Assembly (NCBI RefSeq): GCF_036785885.1
Contig: NC_092323.1
Location: 16,934,501 to 16,998,500 of the forward strand
Direction of reading: 5' to 3'
Length of the DNA: 64,000 nucleotides
Origin: Coffea arabica
Taxonomy: Eukaryota > Streptophyta > Magnoliopsida > Gentianales > Rubiaceae
Below the pieces are notes generated by a model, which worked only from the letters and a program-made list of their open reading frames with translations, was not told the DNA's origin and ran no database searches. This document shows, piece after piece, positions 33,601-46,834 of the stretch; within the stretch, counting starts at the first letter, position 1; each line of letters starts with the position of its first letter. Made by a program: the position numbers and the translations under genes.

Positions 33601-34914
33601 TTTGTAGTTGGATTAACAAAACATTCGCACCTGTTCATACTTATTCATTGCATGCTTATTAATGGGCTACCTTAGCAAAGGGCCTCTCAATTAATTTTCT
33701 GACCAGGTTCTCATTTTATAAATCAGTAATAAATTTTTAAAGAACATACTGCAAAAGGAGTCCTCAGATTTGCGCATTATGCTTTCTTTGTCCCTCGCAT
33801 GCTAGACATATTATCCCAATATCAAATATACTTCTTTTAGTTTTTGTTCTAATTTCTCAATAAGATTTGCATGCACCCGCCTCTTTTTTTTTTGTTGAAA
33901 AAATGAAAACATACGTATTTTCACTTTTACTTCACAATTTTATAAAACATGATACATATGTGAACTTTTTCAAGCAAAAAGTGGATGATTTTGAAATTTT
34001 GAACCTAGCTGTTACAATTTTGAAAATGCTGGTGGATCACAAAAATTGCATTTTAAATATAGGAATATAATATGTTGATTAAAAAGCATGGACTATGTTC
34101 ATTATCTGCAATTAATTAAATATTCGGTAAGTATTAATAATTAAGATAAAGATGCCTAAAAGGTTTAGATCTAGTGGTTGAAGTTAAATTCACAGGACTT
34201 AAAGGTCTTGGCTTCCCACTTTTTCCTACCCAAGTTTTTCATGTCACCCATTTCTAATGATATTCATCCTTTTTTTTTTTAGAAAATCAAGAATTGAGTT
34301 CCCCAAAAAAATAATCTAATCATATCACGTAAATTCAAAACTTTGCTATTGTTAAACATATTCTTTCTCAAATTGCGAAAATCAATAAATGGAGGTAGGA
34401 CACAAGTTTTGGTAAGATATCTCTTTTACACGTATCATGGAAATTTGACTAATTCAATCAAAAATTTTGTTGTAAAACTTGGATGGTATTCTTTTTTTGC
34501 TATTTATTTTATGACTTTTTTTATGCATGAAATGATTTGATTTTAGATTCTAGAATATATTTCAAGAGCATGTGATTTTCTTAAGTGGTTGGATTCCATT
34601 TGTAAGGAGTACGGACAACCTCCCGAGACAAAAAAAAAAAAAAAAAAAAAAAGGATATTCTCCAACTTTGTTTCCACTAATTATTATTTTGAAGTCTTCA
34701 ATATCTTTTTTGCTCAATCGTTAATGTTGACCATTAGTCAATGCGTAAAAATGCAGCAAAAAAGAATGTTACGAGGGAAAGTTGAAATGACACCAAACTT
34801 TAGTAGGAGGAGGAGGGAACGTAAATAGAGTGGTCAACGTCTTCGTCTTCATCTTCGTCTTCGTCTTTTATGCTTGCACAATTTAGCTGATGTAAAAGTG
34901 TTGTACTAGCCAGT
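33601..34914. other. AT-rich spacer, no gene seen
   Basis: It contains a poly(A) run (34630-34651) and a short (CTTCGT)n-type low-complexity run at about 34838-34868. No protein homology was recognised. Confidence 0.5.
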
Positions 34915-34917
34915 CGT

Positions 34918-35510
34918 GGACAAGGGGCAGGGACGGTCATTCTGTCCCTGAACAGTTAATGGCCATGATTTGGCCAAAAAATTTTGTAGGGTTCAAATCA
35001 CAAGTTGTACATCGATTTTCATACTGTGTGTGGGATCCGCAAGATTTTGTACTAAAGTTACACGTTGTGCAAATAAAGTTACTCCGTGTGCAACCAAAGT
35101 TACATGCTATTGAAAATGGCCAAAACCGCTGGAGCACCGTCCGTGCCCCTTGTCCTAGTGGACAAGGGGTAGAATGACCGTCCCTGAACAGTTAATAGCC
35201 ATGATTTGGTCAAAAAAATTTGTGCGGTCCAAATCACAAGTTGTACATCAATTTTCACACCGTGTGTGGGGCCCGTAAAATTTGGTACTAAATTTACTTG
35301 TTGTGCAAATAAAGTTACTCCGTATGCAACCAAAGTTACTCCGTCTGCAACCAAAGTTACACGCTGTTGAAAATGACCAAAATCGCTGAGGACGGTTGCA
35401 AGCCGTACGTGCCTCTTGCCCGGTAGGGACAAGGGGCAAGGACGGTCAGAATGACCGTCCTGAACAGTTAATGGACATGATTTGGCAAAAAAATTTTGTG
35501 CGGTCGAGAG
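34918..35510. repeat. Tandem copies of a ~240-bp inverted-repeat element
   Basis: Unit 1 (34918 to about 35154) starts GGACAAGGGGCAGGGACGGTC-like and ends in its near complement (CCGTCCGTGCCCCTTGTCC). Unit 2 (about 35164-35428) starts with the same GGACAAGGGG end, and unit 3 begins at about 35428 and breaks off near 35510. Each carries GAACAGTTAATGG, CCAAATCACAAGTTGTACAT and AAATAAAGTTACTCCG motifs. The structure looks like a MITE family that accumulated head-to-tail just upstream of the ankyrin gene. A minus-strand relative lies at 60.9-61.2 kb. Confidence 0.8.
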
Positions 35511-35676
35511 CTTCCTTTATCACTTTTGGTGGGGCCAATGTCTGTGGTAATCATTTTAGTGTTCGTGGTAATCATTTTATTGTTTTTTTTTTATGTCCAC
35601 CTTTATATATGAATGATTTACTTGATACAGCACTCTCATAAGAACCTTGAAGAATTTTTTTCTGTACCTATCCAAA

Positions 35677-38600
35677 ATGGCAAGCTCAAGAATCAACGCG
35701 GATTGGAGCAACCGATCTGCTGCCTACAGAGCAGTCTTAGAGGGAAAAAAACAGTCAGTGGAAACCTTTCGCAGTTTCTGGAGGGAAGAAGGTGTGAAAC
35801 CACTTGATAAATGTGGTGATACTGTTCTCCATTTTCTGGCCATTTACGGAAATGTGGCTGCTTTCAGATTACTTCTCCAAGACGGTCTTGTGACCAGCGA
35901 AAATCTGAAGGCAAAGAATGTCAATGGCGACACTGCATTGCATGAAGCTGCAAGATTTGGCCACAAGGATGTTGCAGAGATCATGTTAAGGACAGAAAAG
36001 GGTTTGGCGTCTGAGTGCAACAAACTGGGTGAAACCCCTCTTTTTGTGGCTGCTGCATGTGGGAAAAAGGAAGCTTTCTCACTTCTGGAAAAGTATATCG
36101 GTGATTGCATGATGAGGAGGAATGATGGATGCACAATCCTTCATGCTGCTGTAATTGGAGGATGTTACAGTAAGCTTCTGTATGAAGTAAAATTTTGATT
36201 GTCTCTGCAAAAGCTGTCAAGTTTGTTGCTGAATTTGAACTCTATGTTTGTTCAGTTTATCAGATTATGATATCTTATCTTTTGTCGAGGTCTATGCTGG
36301 TGGAATATGATGTGGGATGTTGCATTAAATGCTAGTCCTTGTCAAGTTTACTGCTTCCTACATGTTTCGCTCTATTGTATCAAACAGGTTTGGCAATTTG
36401 CATATTGGAGTCGTATCCTGATCTTGCTGGCAAACGTAATGAAAAAGGAAAAACTGCTTTACATCTTTTGGCTGCAAAACCAGAGTCCTTCAGGAGTGGT
36501 TCTGCCTACACGCTCAAAGATCTTGGGAGGAAGTCCCTCATTCCTCTGCATATACTCCGAACTATAATCTATTCTTGTAAGTGCTGTATCATTCATTACC
36601 CACATGCAAGTTGCAACATAAGACTTTTCCCAGTCTTAGGAGACATTCGAATTTCTTTTAAGTACTTCAGTACTCTACCCGTAAAGTTGATTAGGCAAAT
36701 TGCCAATAATCATTAGACTGAATGTGATGTGGTCTTGAAGTCAATAAAGATCTTATCCCTGACATTGGGAGACAAAGGTTTTTAACTAAGAGTTAGTGCA
36801 GTATGTTCTGGTGACATGATTTTGTACTTAGCCTGGAAACCTTGTTAAAAATCATCTAATTTAGTGTTTAATGGTTTTGGGATCTATGGAGAAGCAATTT
36901 GAACTACCATTTTGTCTGCCAGCTGGTTTTTTCGAGGAAGCAGGCTTTAAATGCCCTCAAAATTTTGAAAGAGTGATACTATCAGTTCGTTGTGTTGCTG
37001 GCAGGTATTGCGGTCTTGTACAAGGAATCGCAACCTGTCAATAGTGCAGAAGAACCAAGCAATTCAGCTTCCATTCATAAATTGAACAGATCTTCTTTTG
37101 CCAATTTTATCTTGGGTAAAGCATTCTCGTATCTACTTCATATGCACTCATGCTGGTGATGATAGAATAGGTTTGTTTTCCCAAATTCCTCTTTTGAGAG
37201 TTGAAGCATAGTCTTGTCTTCGTAGTTACAAGAACGCCTTATTTCCTTTGACTAAATTAATTAGTTTCTTTTTCATGCCTAAACAATGTAAGAATTTTGT
37301 TTTCAAGTGCTATATATGCAGCTTGGCCTGCAAGCTCTCTTTTAATTTCCTTTTACTTCACATATCTTTTATTCATCGGCATGTCATGTCGTAGAATAAA
37401 CATAAATAAGCAATGGCAAGTCTAGAAATTCATTTCGGCCAATTGAACCTCCTCAAACTGTTTCTTTTTAAGAACCCAGAAGATTTGTGCCAAAAGAACA
37501 GTTGCTAAGAAGATCGAACAAAAAGCCTAGGACACGTAATGGATCTTGAAGTACTATTTCTGCATCTCCCTCCCTGACGAAATCTGCTACTCATTAATGG
37601 TTTTTCCAATTTGATGTATTTGCCCTCTAGGTTTTCCTTGGCTTAAAGAAATTGATGATGCAAAGCAAAGCCATGCAGTTGCACTAATGCTTGCAGAAAG
37701 GTTAATCAGAACAGAAGATTGGAGCCACTATGTGCATGCAGAGGACAAAGATCTTGAAGTCAGCCAGTTCGGGATGATATCATCAGAAAAGAAAAATAGG
37801 TTGCCAGATCCACTAATACAAGCAACGAGGCTGGGCATCATTGAGGTAGTTCAGGAAATCCTCAGCGTCTACCCTGAAGCTGCGTATACCTTCGATGGAA
37901 AAGGAAGGAATATACTCCAAATTGCAGTGGAGGAGAAAAAATGGTTCTTGTACGACTACTTGATGACTAGTGGTACTCACATGGACAGAATGCTAAGTGC
38001 TATTGATTACGAAGGAAATAGCATTATACATCTCGCAGCACGCCTGGAATCCCCTCCCAGTCCCAGCACACCCCCTGCAGTTGTTCCGCAAATGATGTGG
38101 GAAGTCCTGTGCTTTAAGGTACCAAATTAAATTAATACCAGTATTGCATTGCCTGTTGTACTTGTATATTGTTTAATTTTCTTTTCCGGGCTATTTGCAA
38201 CTTGTGATTGAGCTTTGGCTCTCCATAGCGGGTGCAATATGACTCTTATCCATATCTTTGGCAACTACAAAATTCTGATGGGAAGACAGCAAAACAAGTA
38301 TTCGAGACGGACCATGCAAGTCTGCGCGAAAATGCTGAGAGAACTGTGAGAGAATTGGCCAACACCGTGTTGATTGTGTCTGTCCTCATTGGTACCATAA
38401 ACTTTGCTGCAATTTTTACTGTACCTGGAGGTTTCGATCAAACGACTGGAGAGCCCATTTTTCTGAGGAACCGGCGCTGGGAATTCGGCTTGTTGATGTT
38501 CTACTTAGCAGGAGGGCTGTTCTCCTCTCTGTTCACCATGGGGACTCTGCTTGTGATCATCTTTTTGCGATTTGAAACTGAGGATTTTTATGTTTCCCTG

Positions 38601-38840
38601 CCCTGCTACTATGTGACGGACATGATTGCCATCTTCTACTCCGCGGTCTTCACAATCGTAGCATGTTGCCAAGCATTAATAGTGCAGAAAGTTGTGATTA
38701 CTGACTTCAGACCCCTTGTGGTGTTCTTCTTTATCTATTTTCTGGTGGCCCTCGTGGTCATGGAAACATCATATCGGATGTTCGACTATGTGTATTACCT
38801 GATTCGATATTCACTTTCTTATAGAGGGCAAGAATCTTAA
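35677..38840 (+). CDS. Ankyrin-repeat membrane protein with PGG domain (ACD6/ITN1-like)
   Basis: Plant proteins of this type combine cytosolic ankyrin repeats with a four-helix membrane domain and act in defence, salt or ROS signalling. Five exons: 35677-36169, 36388-36576, 37005-37115, 37631-38118, 38229-38840; they total 1893 bases (630 residues). Ankyrin repeats are clear at residues ~48-190 ([60 protein letters not shown]), with another at [11 protein letters not shown] and a second set around [20 protein letters not shown] and [10 protein letters not shown]. The PGG domain follows: [31 protein letters not shown], then hydrophobic helices [31 protein letters not shown] and [19 protein letters not shown] 35677 was chosen as the first Met in frame. 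No breaks are seen. The exact subfamily and role are not resolved. Confidence 0.94.
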
Positions 38841-40720
38841 GCACTGCCCTTGCTTGCTTATTCATGTCAATTTCGTGCAGACTGAAAAAGTTCGTGAAGA
38901 ACTTTTGCTTGTCATCTATTGATTTAGGTGAATTTCCCATAGGGTAAAAAACTGAGTGAAGAATGTAACAATAAACATGTTCATGAATCAAAGTTAAAAT
39001 CCACCATAATGAATTTTGATAGTCATCTTGAAAACCAATTAGCAATAAATTGGCTCACTCAGGAAAACCACCAAACAACCACTAAACTGTTGCATTGTTT
39101 GGGGTGGTTTTCTGGTATTAATTAGAATTATTGCATTTCAATCATGACACTAATAAGAAAAATGAAAAGTTTTAATAAATTACATCTCAAAAATGTTGGT
39201 ACTTAAAATTAAAAACTACCCACTTACAACTATATTCACCAATCATTTTCTTCATCCCCAATTATTGTATGTGTTAAAATTATCTTCAATTATGATATTC
39301 TTATGCATGATAATTAAAGCTAACTATTTTATATACATATTGGTCAAGAAGAAAATTACAATTAATCAGAAGACAAAAGGCTATAAACAATTAATGTGAA
39401 AACAAAAGGTTAAATTGATGATTAAATTCACTATATTATGTCATATTGACTAAGAAAACTTCAAAAAAGTTATCGATAATTATAAAAAAATATAACAAAA
39501 AAAGGTTTACGACTACTGAAATTGATAAAAATTTGTTGTATCCAAATCATAATGTTTTAGTATGTTTTTTGGTCAGGTTTTGTTGTATACACTAGTTTGA
39601 TAGCACATAGAAAATTTCTTCTTCTTATTGTCACAATCCAAGTAAAATATACAACAACTTAGTTTAGATATAATAATCTTCCATCTTTAGAGTTCAATAA
39701 ACTTTTAATTGTTTTGTATAAAATAAACATTTTTTACAACTAGCAATTGCTTAATTTTGTTTATTATATGGTTTCTTAGTCAATATTATACCAAGAACTT
39801 AGTTTAAATATGCTAATCTTCCAACTTCAGAGTTTTAATAACGGTAAAATGCATAATAAACTTTTAATTGTTTTTGTATATAATAAACATTTTGTACAAT
39901 TACCAATTGCTTAATTTTGTTCATTATATAGTATCTTAATTTATATTGTGCCAATAATCACAGTTTTACACAAAAATTTAATATATTAAAGGTTTTTTTA
40001 TCTTGGAAAAATATATTCACATGCATAAAGGAAAATACTACAAGTGCTTTGCACGTGAGTATGATAACCCAAATGCAATATTTTTGTAGCTACTAAAATT
40101 TGTTGTGAAGTTTTGATTATCTAACTCATAATATAATCACATAAGTGTAATAATCCAAATATAATATTTTTGTAGCTATTAAAATTTGTTGTGAAATTTT
40201 GATTATCTACCTCATAGTATAATTTATGCATGCTTTTCAATTTCTTTAACCAATTTTGGTTGCTAACATTATTCAAACTGAACTCTTTGACCTAAAGCTA
40301 TTAGAACTTTTTTTGAGCTTTTATTGATTAAATTTGGATTGAACTTTATAACAATTGTTAATATTATCATGTTTTACCAAAGGTGTTGTGATTACCCTTA
40401 AATTATAAAATTGTACTTTTTTGTATAGTTCAAAATAACGTTGTAGAGAAGAAAATATATGTGCACACATCAAGTGCGCATATGAGAAGCAAATCTAATT
40501 TGCAAAAGCTACTAAAATTTTAAAAGGGGCATTAGAATGCAACATAAATTGAATTGTTAGATCTTTATCATTCCGATCATTGTACTATGCATCTACTTTC
40601 CTACCCCCTTGCTTTCGCAAGCTCATGTATCAGTTGGGGTTGAGATATGTCTTTTTCCAAGTGACAATAAAATCTATGATAGATTTTCTAGTAAAATTAT
40701 CAGATATAATTGAAAAACTA
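38841..40720. other. AT-rich spacer downstream of the ankyrin gene
   Basis: No gene was found. Two tandem duplications are visible: a unit of about 140-160 bases at 39657-39795 and 39796-39954 (shared ACTTAGTTTA and CAATTGCTTAATTTTGTT motifs), and one with an 85-base period at about 40064-40225 (shared AATATTTTTGTAGCTA and AAATTTGTTGTGAA). Confidence 0.6.
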
Positions 40721-40723
40721 AGA

Positions 40724-41346
40724 TTTTTTTTTTTTTTTGGCTAACCCCATACACGGGGATGGTCGCCACATCATATTTTATTTATTATTAAAAACTTGAA
40801 TTACACGAGGGGGACGAGGCCTTACATCAAGTATCAACATGATAATGATCCAAAATCATAACCTAGACAATCTTCAGCTTCCTAATCGAAGACATTTCTA
40901 GTCTATCTAATCGAGTTTCCCCTGGAGCCAAAGTTGGTAGCATACGTATATGTTCTTAAATCCTAATATGCTGTTTGGGATGGGCAACTCGCACATTAGA
41001 CAATATGTTAGCAACTTTATTGGCCTTCCTGTAACAATGGGAAAAACGAGAAGAATCCCCCACAAATTGTCAAATCTGCCAAACCTCCCTTTTGATATGC
41101 CAAGGACACTGAAAACGCCGCTAGAGAATCCCGACTAAAACCAACGAATCTGGCTGAACACATATATTGTCAAACCCCCTCTAGACACACACTCGAAGAC
41201 CAATCAAAAGGGCCAAGGTCTCTGCACGTAAGCTAGAGGTTTCCCCAAAGAAAGTCGAAAAACCAACTAGAGGGAGCCCAGATGAGTCACGTAGGATCCC
41301 ACAGACACCACTTACTTCTGGGTTGCCCTTAGAACACTATTCGTAT
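40724..41346 (-). pseudogene. LINE RNase H end with poly(A) tail, different family
   Basis: On the minus strand the fragment reads GNPEVSGVCGILRDSSGLPL, VGFSTFFGETSSLRAETLAL, PDSLVLVGIL and RFSHCYRKANKVANILSNV, the RNase H-like end of a LINE protein, with stops. It continues to a 3' end with a run of A (T run at 40724-40738 on the plus strand). The sequence differs from the LINE at 23 and 31 kb, so it is another family. It is 5'-truncated as usual for LINE insertions. Confidence 0.82.
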
Positions 41347-41357
41347 TAAGCGTCAAT

Positions 41358-41726
41358 ACCCTGATAGGTGCAAAATTGTTATTTAATTTATGATTATTTT
41401 TCCCTTAATTGTAACCAAATATTATTTTAATTGGTAGATTCTATTTATATTTGGTTAATGGTGCTAATTGTAGGAAAATGAGCAAAATATGATAAAAAGG
41501 GTAATTTTCCAAGAATTGCTGTAAAGTCCAGAGAAGTCGGGATTCGCGCGTGGCTGTTTCCCAATTCAAGTCGAAGACTTGCGAAGCATGTTTCCAAATA
41601 CAGTTGGGGAACGATTTAGATTATCTTTTGTCAATTTAGGAATTATCTTCTTCTTAGGAAAATTAGGAAGCTTAATGTATTTTGAAAGCTAGAAAATGGG
41701 AAAAAGGAGGGGCGACCCGTTTCGTC
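41358..41726. repeat. Possible LTR fragment
   Basis: It starts TGATAGGTGCAAAATTG, a form seen at the start of some plant gypsy-type LTRs, and continues as AT-rich non-coding sequence until the next repeat. No second end, target duplication or primer-binding site was found, so the identification is weak. Confidence 0.3.
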
Positions 41727-42837
41727 TCTCGAACTAATGTGAAACATAATCATTTACTCATAAATCAAACAAATCTCTCCTTTCATGAGTAACCCCTCAC
41801 ATTAAACCCAAATTTACAATTTCTTTTTCAAACTCGCTTTAATACTCAACGCAAACCCACCTTATCATCTAAAGTCACCTCTTCTCCCAATCATGGATTC
41901 ACTTTTCTTCAAGATCCAAACTAAATTTTTGGACCCTTGCCAACGTTTGACTTCTTTGTCTAACACAAATCAGAAACCTAATCCAATACTAACCAAACTC
42001 CTTAGCATTTTAGTACTTTGATCCACTATCAAGAAAAGAATTTTCACCGGTCCAATTTCGAGAAGAATTTACTTGCCTATGAGTAGGCCAATCTCACAAC
42101 CAGAAACTCTGATACCACTTGTTGGGGAGAAACACTTCGAAAGAGTCTATCAAAAAGTCCAACATATAAGTTAGGAACTCAACTCTGATCCAAAACCTTA
42201 AGCACAAATTTTTCAGGCTGGATAAAAGATCTAGCACAAAAGGATTATGAGAGCAACTTGTCCTTTTTGTAAAGTATACTTGTATTATCAAGTTTAAATC
42301 AATACAAATGTTATCATTTGACCAAAAAAAAAATCTTGGACTTGACAGTTGGAGGTGGGAAGGATTTGGAGAGGGGTAGGAGCTCGAGAATTAATAAAGA
42401 AACTTCTTTTTGCTGTATGAAGATTCTAAAAAAGCAAATTTTGGTAATTATAATTATTGTGTGCGCTATCATAACTATAGTGTTTCGCATAAAAAAAAAC
42501 ATAAGAAGATTTCAGTTAAATCTGATTTTGTATGACGCCGTATCATGGTTTGCGCCAGTTAACTTTGTACATGATGACTTCAACCGTTCAACGGACGAAA
42601 CAATTGTAACCCAATATGACTGACAACCCGCAACGTAGATGGTTAATAAGTCCCAAAATTGACATCTGTTTGAATTGTTATTTTGGTAAAGTTTTTGTTA
42701 TATATATATATTATAATAATTTGATGTATGTGAGGTAAAAAAGTAATTAAAAATTCTGTTCACAGAAAATATAAATTTTTTTTAGGAAAAATGTTGGTGA
42801 TTTGGTGGATCTTAAATTAAGCTATCAGAAGTTCTTT

Positions 42838-42877
<40 letters not shown>

Positions 42878-43282
42878 TTACCCAGGGAAGTCTTTAGGCA
42901 TCAAGAAATTAGAGAGTTTAAAGTCGAATTAGGAACCTCATAATTATTTGACTAACCTCATAATTATTTACCCAGGGAAGTCTTTAGGCATCAAGAAATT
43001 AGAGAGTTTGAAGTCGAATTAGGAACCTCATAATTATTTGACTAACCTCATAATTATTTGGCTAAGTCATAATAAGAGTACTGAATTTGCTAACTAGAAG
43101 GAGAGCTACATGATATTAGAACTGTAGTTTAAACTGCTTTAGCATCTTTTTGACTTAGTATAAATTGGAATTGCTAAGCTTTTTTTCATCTGTCTTTTCC
43201 TACTAACTTCATGGTAAAACCTTTGTACAAAACTTTACCACATTCTGATCCGTGGACGACATAGAAATGTATTGATGAAATT
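41727..43282. repeat. Repeat segment shared with 24.3-26.4 kb (copy B), including TRIM-like sequence
   Basis: This is collinear with copy A but lacks the solo LTR, keeping the intact site at 42065. It preserves a better primer-binding site: TGGTATCAGAGTTTC on the minus strand next to the terminal repeat beginning at 42120 (TGTTGGGGAGAAACAC). Its left terminal repeat is missing. Copy-B-specific changes are a (TA)n run at about 42840-42874 and a 90-base tandem duplication (42881 and 42971 starts, shared CCCAGGGAAGTCTTTAGGCA). Confidence 0.8.
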
Positions 43283-45864
43283 ATGAAATAGGTCTTTTAT
43301 CTACAGAATTTAGTCAGTGCTTATGGGAACCTAATCTGCTACCTAAGCTGTTTGTCCAATATTGGTTTATTGATATATGTAATTATACCTTTTTGAATTC
43401 TTGGTTGGACCGCCTCCTTTTGTGAGAAAAACTAAATATGGATTGGTTTTGCTATTCTTTAATTCCGTATTGCTTTGAGGTGAAATTCAATCGTGAATGT
43501 AACCAATAGAGTTTGGTGCCAAACTCCCTACTTGTCTAAAGTCGAACTTGACCAAAAAAAAAATGTGAAGAATGGGAAAAATAGCTATAGTAAAACTAGA
43601 ATATCACATATAGTGCTTCTTTTTTTTTAATTTCTAGGTACTGAGTTTTAATCCCTTGCCCCCTCTTCCCTTTCTTGAATTTCATCCTTCCCGTGCTAGA
43701 AAATTAAAAAAAAAAAAAAAACAAAGAGAAAAGAAGTTGCATCCTCTAACTATGGGAACTAGCATCCTAAATCCGACTCTTTGGAACACTTAAATGCAGA
43801 CCCTCCTTATACTCTAGAATCAAATCCACAGAATTTTCAACTTCTTTCAATAATTGAGACAATAGACCGCTACTAAAAATCAACATTGACTTCATAGGAA
43901 CACCTATAAATCAACAAAAAGAAAACACACAAAAAACTTCATCAAGATAACTGACGCAATGTTAATAACATACCAAAAATATATATGGTAGGTACATAAT
44001 GTGATACATACATATATATACACACATATATATATGCATTAGTAAATCTTATATTTACTAACAGTATATACATTAATGACACACATGCAAAATGTTAAAT
44101 TTCAAATTCAAATTTTATATGGAAAGATTAATCCAACAGACAAATTAATGCAATATGTTACATTTTGGTACCACAAACGATAATTGGTTAGAGTTTCCAA
44201 TGCCAATTTATAATGTTCAATAAAGAGACTTGCTGGTAGCCGTTAACTTGGTCCTTAATGTGATGCAGGAATCTATGTTCTACAAAGTGTTAAATTTTGC
44301 AAATTATTTTGTTCACCGCATTCTCATTGTGTTTACCTTCAATGGACGGAACCTCCGTCCATATGATTAGAGCTGTAAACGAGCCGAGCTAAGTCAAACT
44401 TTGGTCTAATCGATCCGAGTCTCAACTTAGTTATATCGAACTCGAACGGAGCTCGAGTTAGAGCTCAATGAGCTGACAATTTTGAAACTTGAGCTCGAGC
44501 TCGATTCGAACTGGAGCTCAAAAAAATAAAAATAATTATTTTTTTTAAAAAAATAAAATAAATAAAATTTTTTTCTTAATAAATAATAAAATATTAAAGA
44601 TATATATGTAATTTTACTATTAAAATAAATCTTAGTGGGGGCAAAAATAACACTAAAATTTTTTATCTACTCTTTTTCTAATTTTTTAAGCAAAAAAAAA
44701 AAAGTCTCATGCATAAAATCACCATTTCACAAGTTAAAATATTTATCAAATAACCCATTTATTAGTTATTACATTAACTAATCAATTTTCAAATTTCTTT
44801 AAAACAGTAATAGTCTCATGCTCTAGAAATATATTTGCAAACAAATTTAAAATAATAATAATAATAAGTAATTGTTTAGAATCTGATTTTGATGGTCTCC
44901 TAAAGTTGGTGAAAAGAGCTGCAAAATGTGGCGGACCCAAGTCCTAGAAGATCAATTGATTCTGGTGCAATCTCTAAATAGGATGAAGTGATCAAAAGAA
45001 AGAGTAACAAGCTTTGGTTGTGAAAAAAAAATGGCTCTCGTATGTATGTTGGGGAGTGGGGACAACCGAGAGTCAATTGAGGAAAGGGAAATTGGGGAGT
45101 GGGAACAAAGGAAGTAAATGATAATTGGATGAAGTGATAAAAAGAAAAAGTAGTTGGCTTAGGTGTGGAAGAAGAGGAGCCGGTTGTGAAGGGAAATGGG
45201 GGACCACAGGAGTAAAGGGAACTTGGGGAGTAGGGACCAAAAGGAATGACCGATATAATTGGTACTTGGCCCTATTTGTGGGAAAATGGGAACTAGAGGA
45301 GGAAAGTGAATGATATAAATTTTGTGACCCATTCTTTCACATTTTTTCTAAAAAAAATTCTGGGGGCACCTTTAAAATTATGTCAAAATTGTAGATGTAT
45401 TATAGGAATTTAAGGGCCCCAGTGCCCCCACTTTAAATCCGCCCATGGCATCAGTTTTACAATTTAGCAACAATGTCATAATACTAAATATGATTTTACT
45501 CTTAAAAAATGAAGGTGATAATATATGACGTAATAATGTTAATGTAAAACAACTACATGAAGAGTTTGTCACAGTCAAATCACAAATAAGGCTAGAATTG
45601 CTTGACTTTTAGCTCATTGAACACATTAAAGCTTCTAAAGACTAACAAAAGCTACAAATGTAAAAGTAATATTCAACAGATTAAAACATGAAAAAGAAAA
45701 GCTTATGAAAACTGATAATAAACCTTGAAATAAACACCTGCATTTAACACTTTCTTTTTGAAACCTTAGAAATCAATTCACCCAAATGTAGTTATTCTCA
45801 ATGATATGCTATAATTACCAAATGCATATGATTTAGTATGCCCTTGGAGTTTGAACATATATAT
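43283..45864. other. AT-rich spacer with transposon debris
   Basis: From 44366 (AGAGCTGTAAACGAGCCGAG) to about 44520 there is a GAGCTCGAG-rich stretch like the ends of certain plant hAT elements, without a visible partner end. Between about 44930 (GTGGCGGACCCAAG) and 45450 (CCCACTTTAAATCCGCCC) there are facing motifs typical of a short transposon, with an internal imperfect duplication (ATGAAGTGAT...GGGGAGT) and a G-rich frame at 45125-45313 that shows no homology. Confidence 0.4.
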
Positions 45865-46834
45865 GGGATACTTTCATAAACCTCCCTTGAGGTTTCTGAC
45901 AATTGCACCTGGCTCCCCTGAAGTTTAAGAAATTACACTTACCTCCCTTGACATAGTAAAATATCTATAATGCCCTCTACTAAGTAGACAATTTTAAATC
46001 TAAGGCAATAAATTTACAAAACTTAAAAAAAATCTATTTTTCTGTCTCTTGTCTATTTTCTAGCTAATATAACCTCTTTTTATTATCTTCAGTTTTGTGG
46101 ATGTTAATCAATTGAAATTACAAAATTTACAAAGGAGGTAGATTATGTGTCAAACTAGAAGAAAATGAAAAGACTCGCAGCGATAGAGAAATAAATAATG
46201 AAATTGATGATTGAAATAAGAATAAGAACCAAATATGTGGAATTTGACATATTTTGTTTATTATTAAGAAAAACTTTTATAAAATGTTAATAATTACATA
46301 ATGATTTCTTTCACTGGATTAGAAATTTTTTATTATAATTTTATTGTGGAGGTAGAATTTATTCTCAACTTTTGAGATATTAATATTTTTAAAACCATCG
46401 GAGAATTGTAATGGTGGTTCTAGGTCAAATTAGCTTATATTGAAAAGATATTTGAGTATTGATATTTAATTTGGGGGTATAAAATTGGTTGTCAATGTGG
46501 TTTTGTGTTTTTTTTTTTATCGTGGAAAGGATTGATATTGTGTATACAATTTGGGATCTTTTGGATAGTTACTTGATTTTAGAACTTATGTTTCGATGGT
46601 TGTTAGAGATTTAGCTTGTTGATTTATACAAAATGTGGAAGAAAATGATTGAGTATACTATTTTTCTTTCTTAGTTTTGTACAAAATGGCAATTTAGGAT
46701 TTTTGAAAGAAAATCTGAGTTCTTGGACCTACATTGTTACTAAACAATAAAAGTAGGGAAGATATATGTAATTTTTAAAACCTGAAAGGGAGCTCTTTGT
46801 AATTGTGAGAAAGAGAGGTTTGTCAAATTATCCC
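45865..46834. mobile_element. Mutator-like non-autonomous element with 9-bp duplication
   Basis: The left end (GGGATACTTTCATAAACCTC) is mirrored by the right end (complement of GGGATAATTTGACAAACCTC). The flanking 9-mers CATATATAT (45856-45864 and 46835-46843) are identical, although the motif is low in complexity. The element is 970 bp and AT-rich, with no coding capacity. It belongs to the same family as 62289-63123 and the truncated end at 26374. Confidence 0.78.

Noticed and set aside
35844-36134. 96-residue open frame on the minus strand
   Set aside because: It is antisense to the ankyrin repeats of exon 1 and is a composition shadow.
39550-40230. Repeats considered as a CRISPR-like or satellite array
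   Set aside because: Only two copies of each unit are present, with no regular spacers, and this is plant nuclear DNA; they are simple tandem duplications.
45125-45313. 62-residue Gly/Trp-rich frame
   Set aside because: The segment is an imperfect purine-rich repeat with no homology or splice signals.
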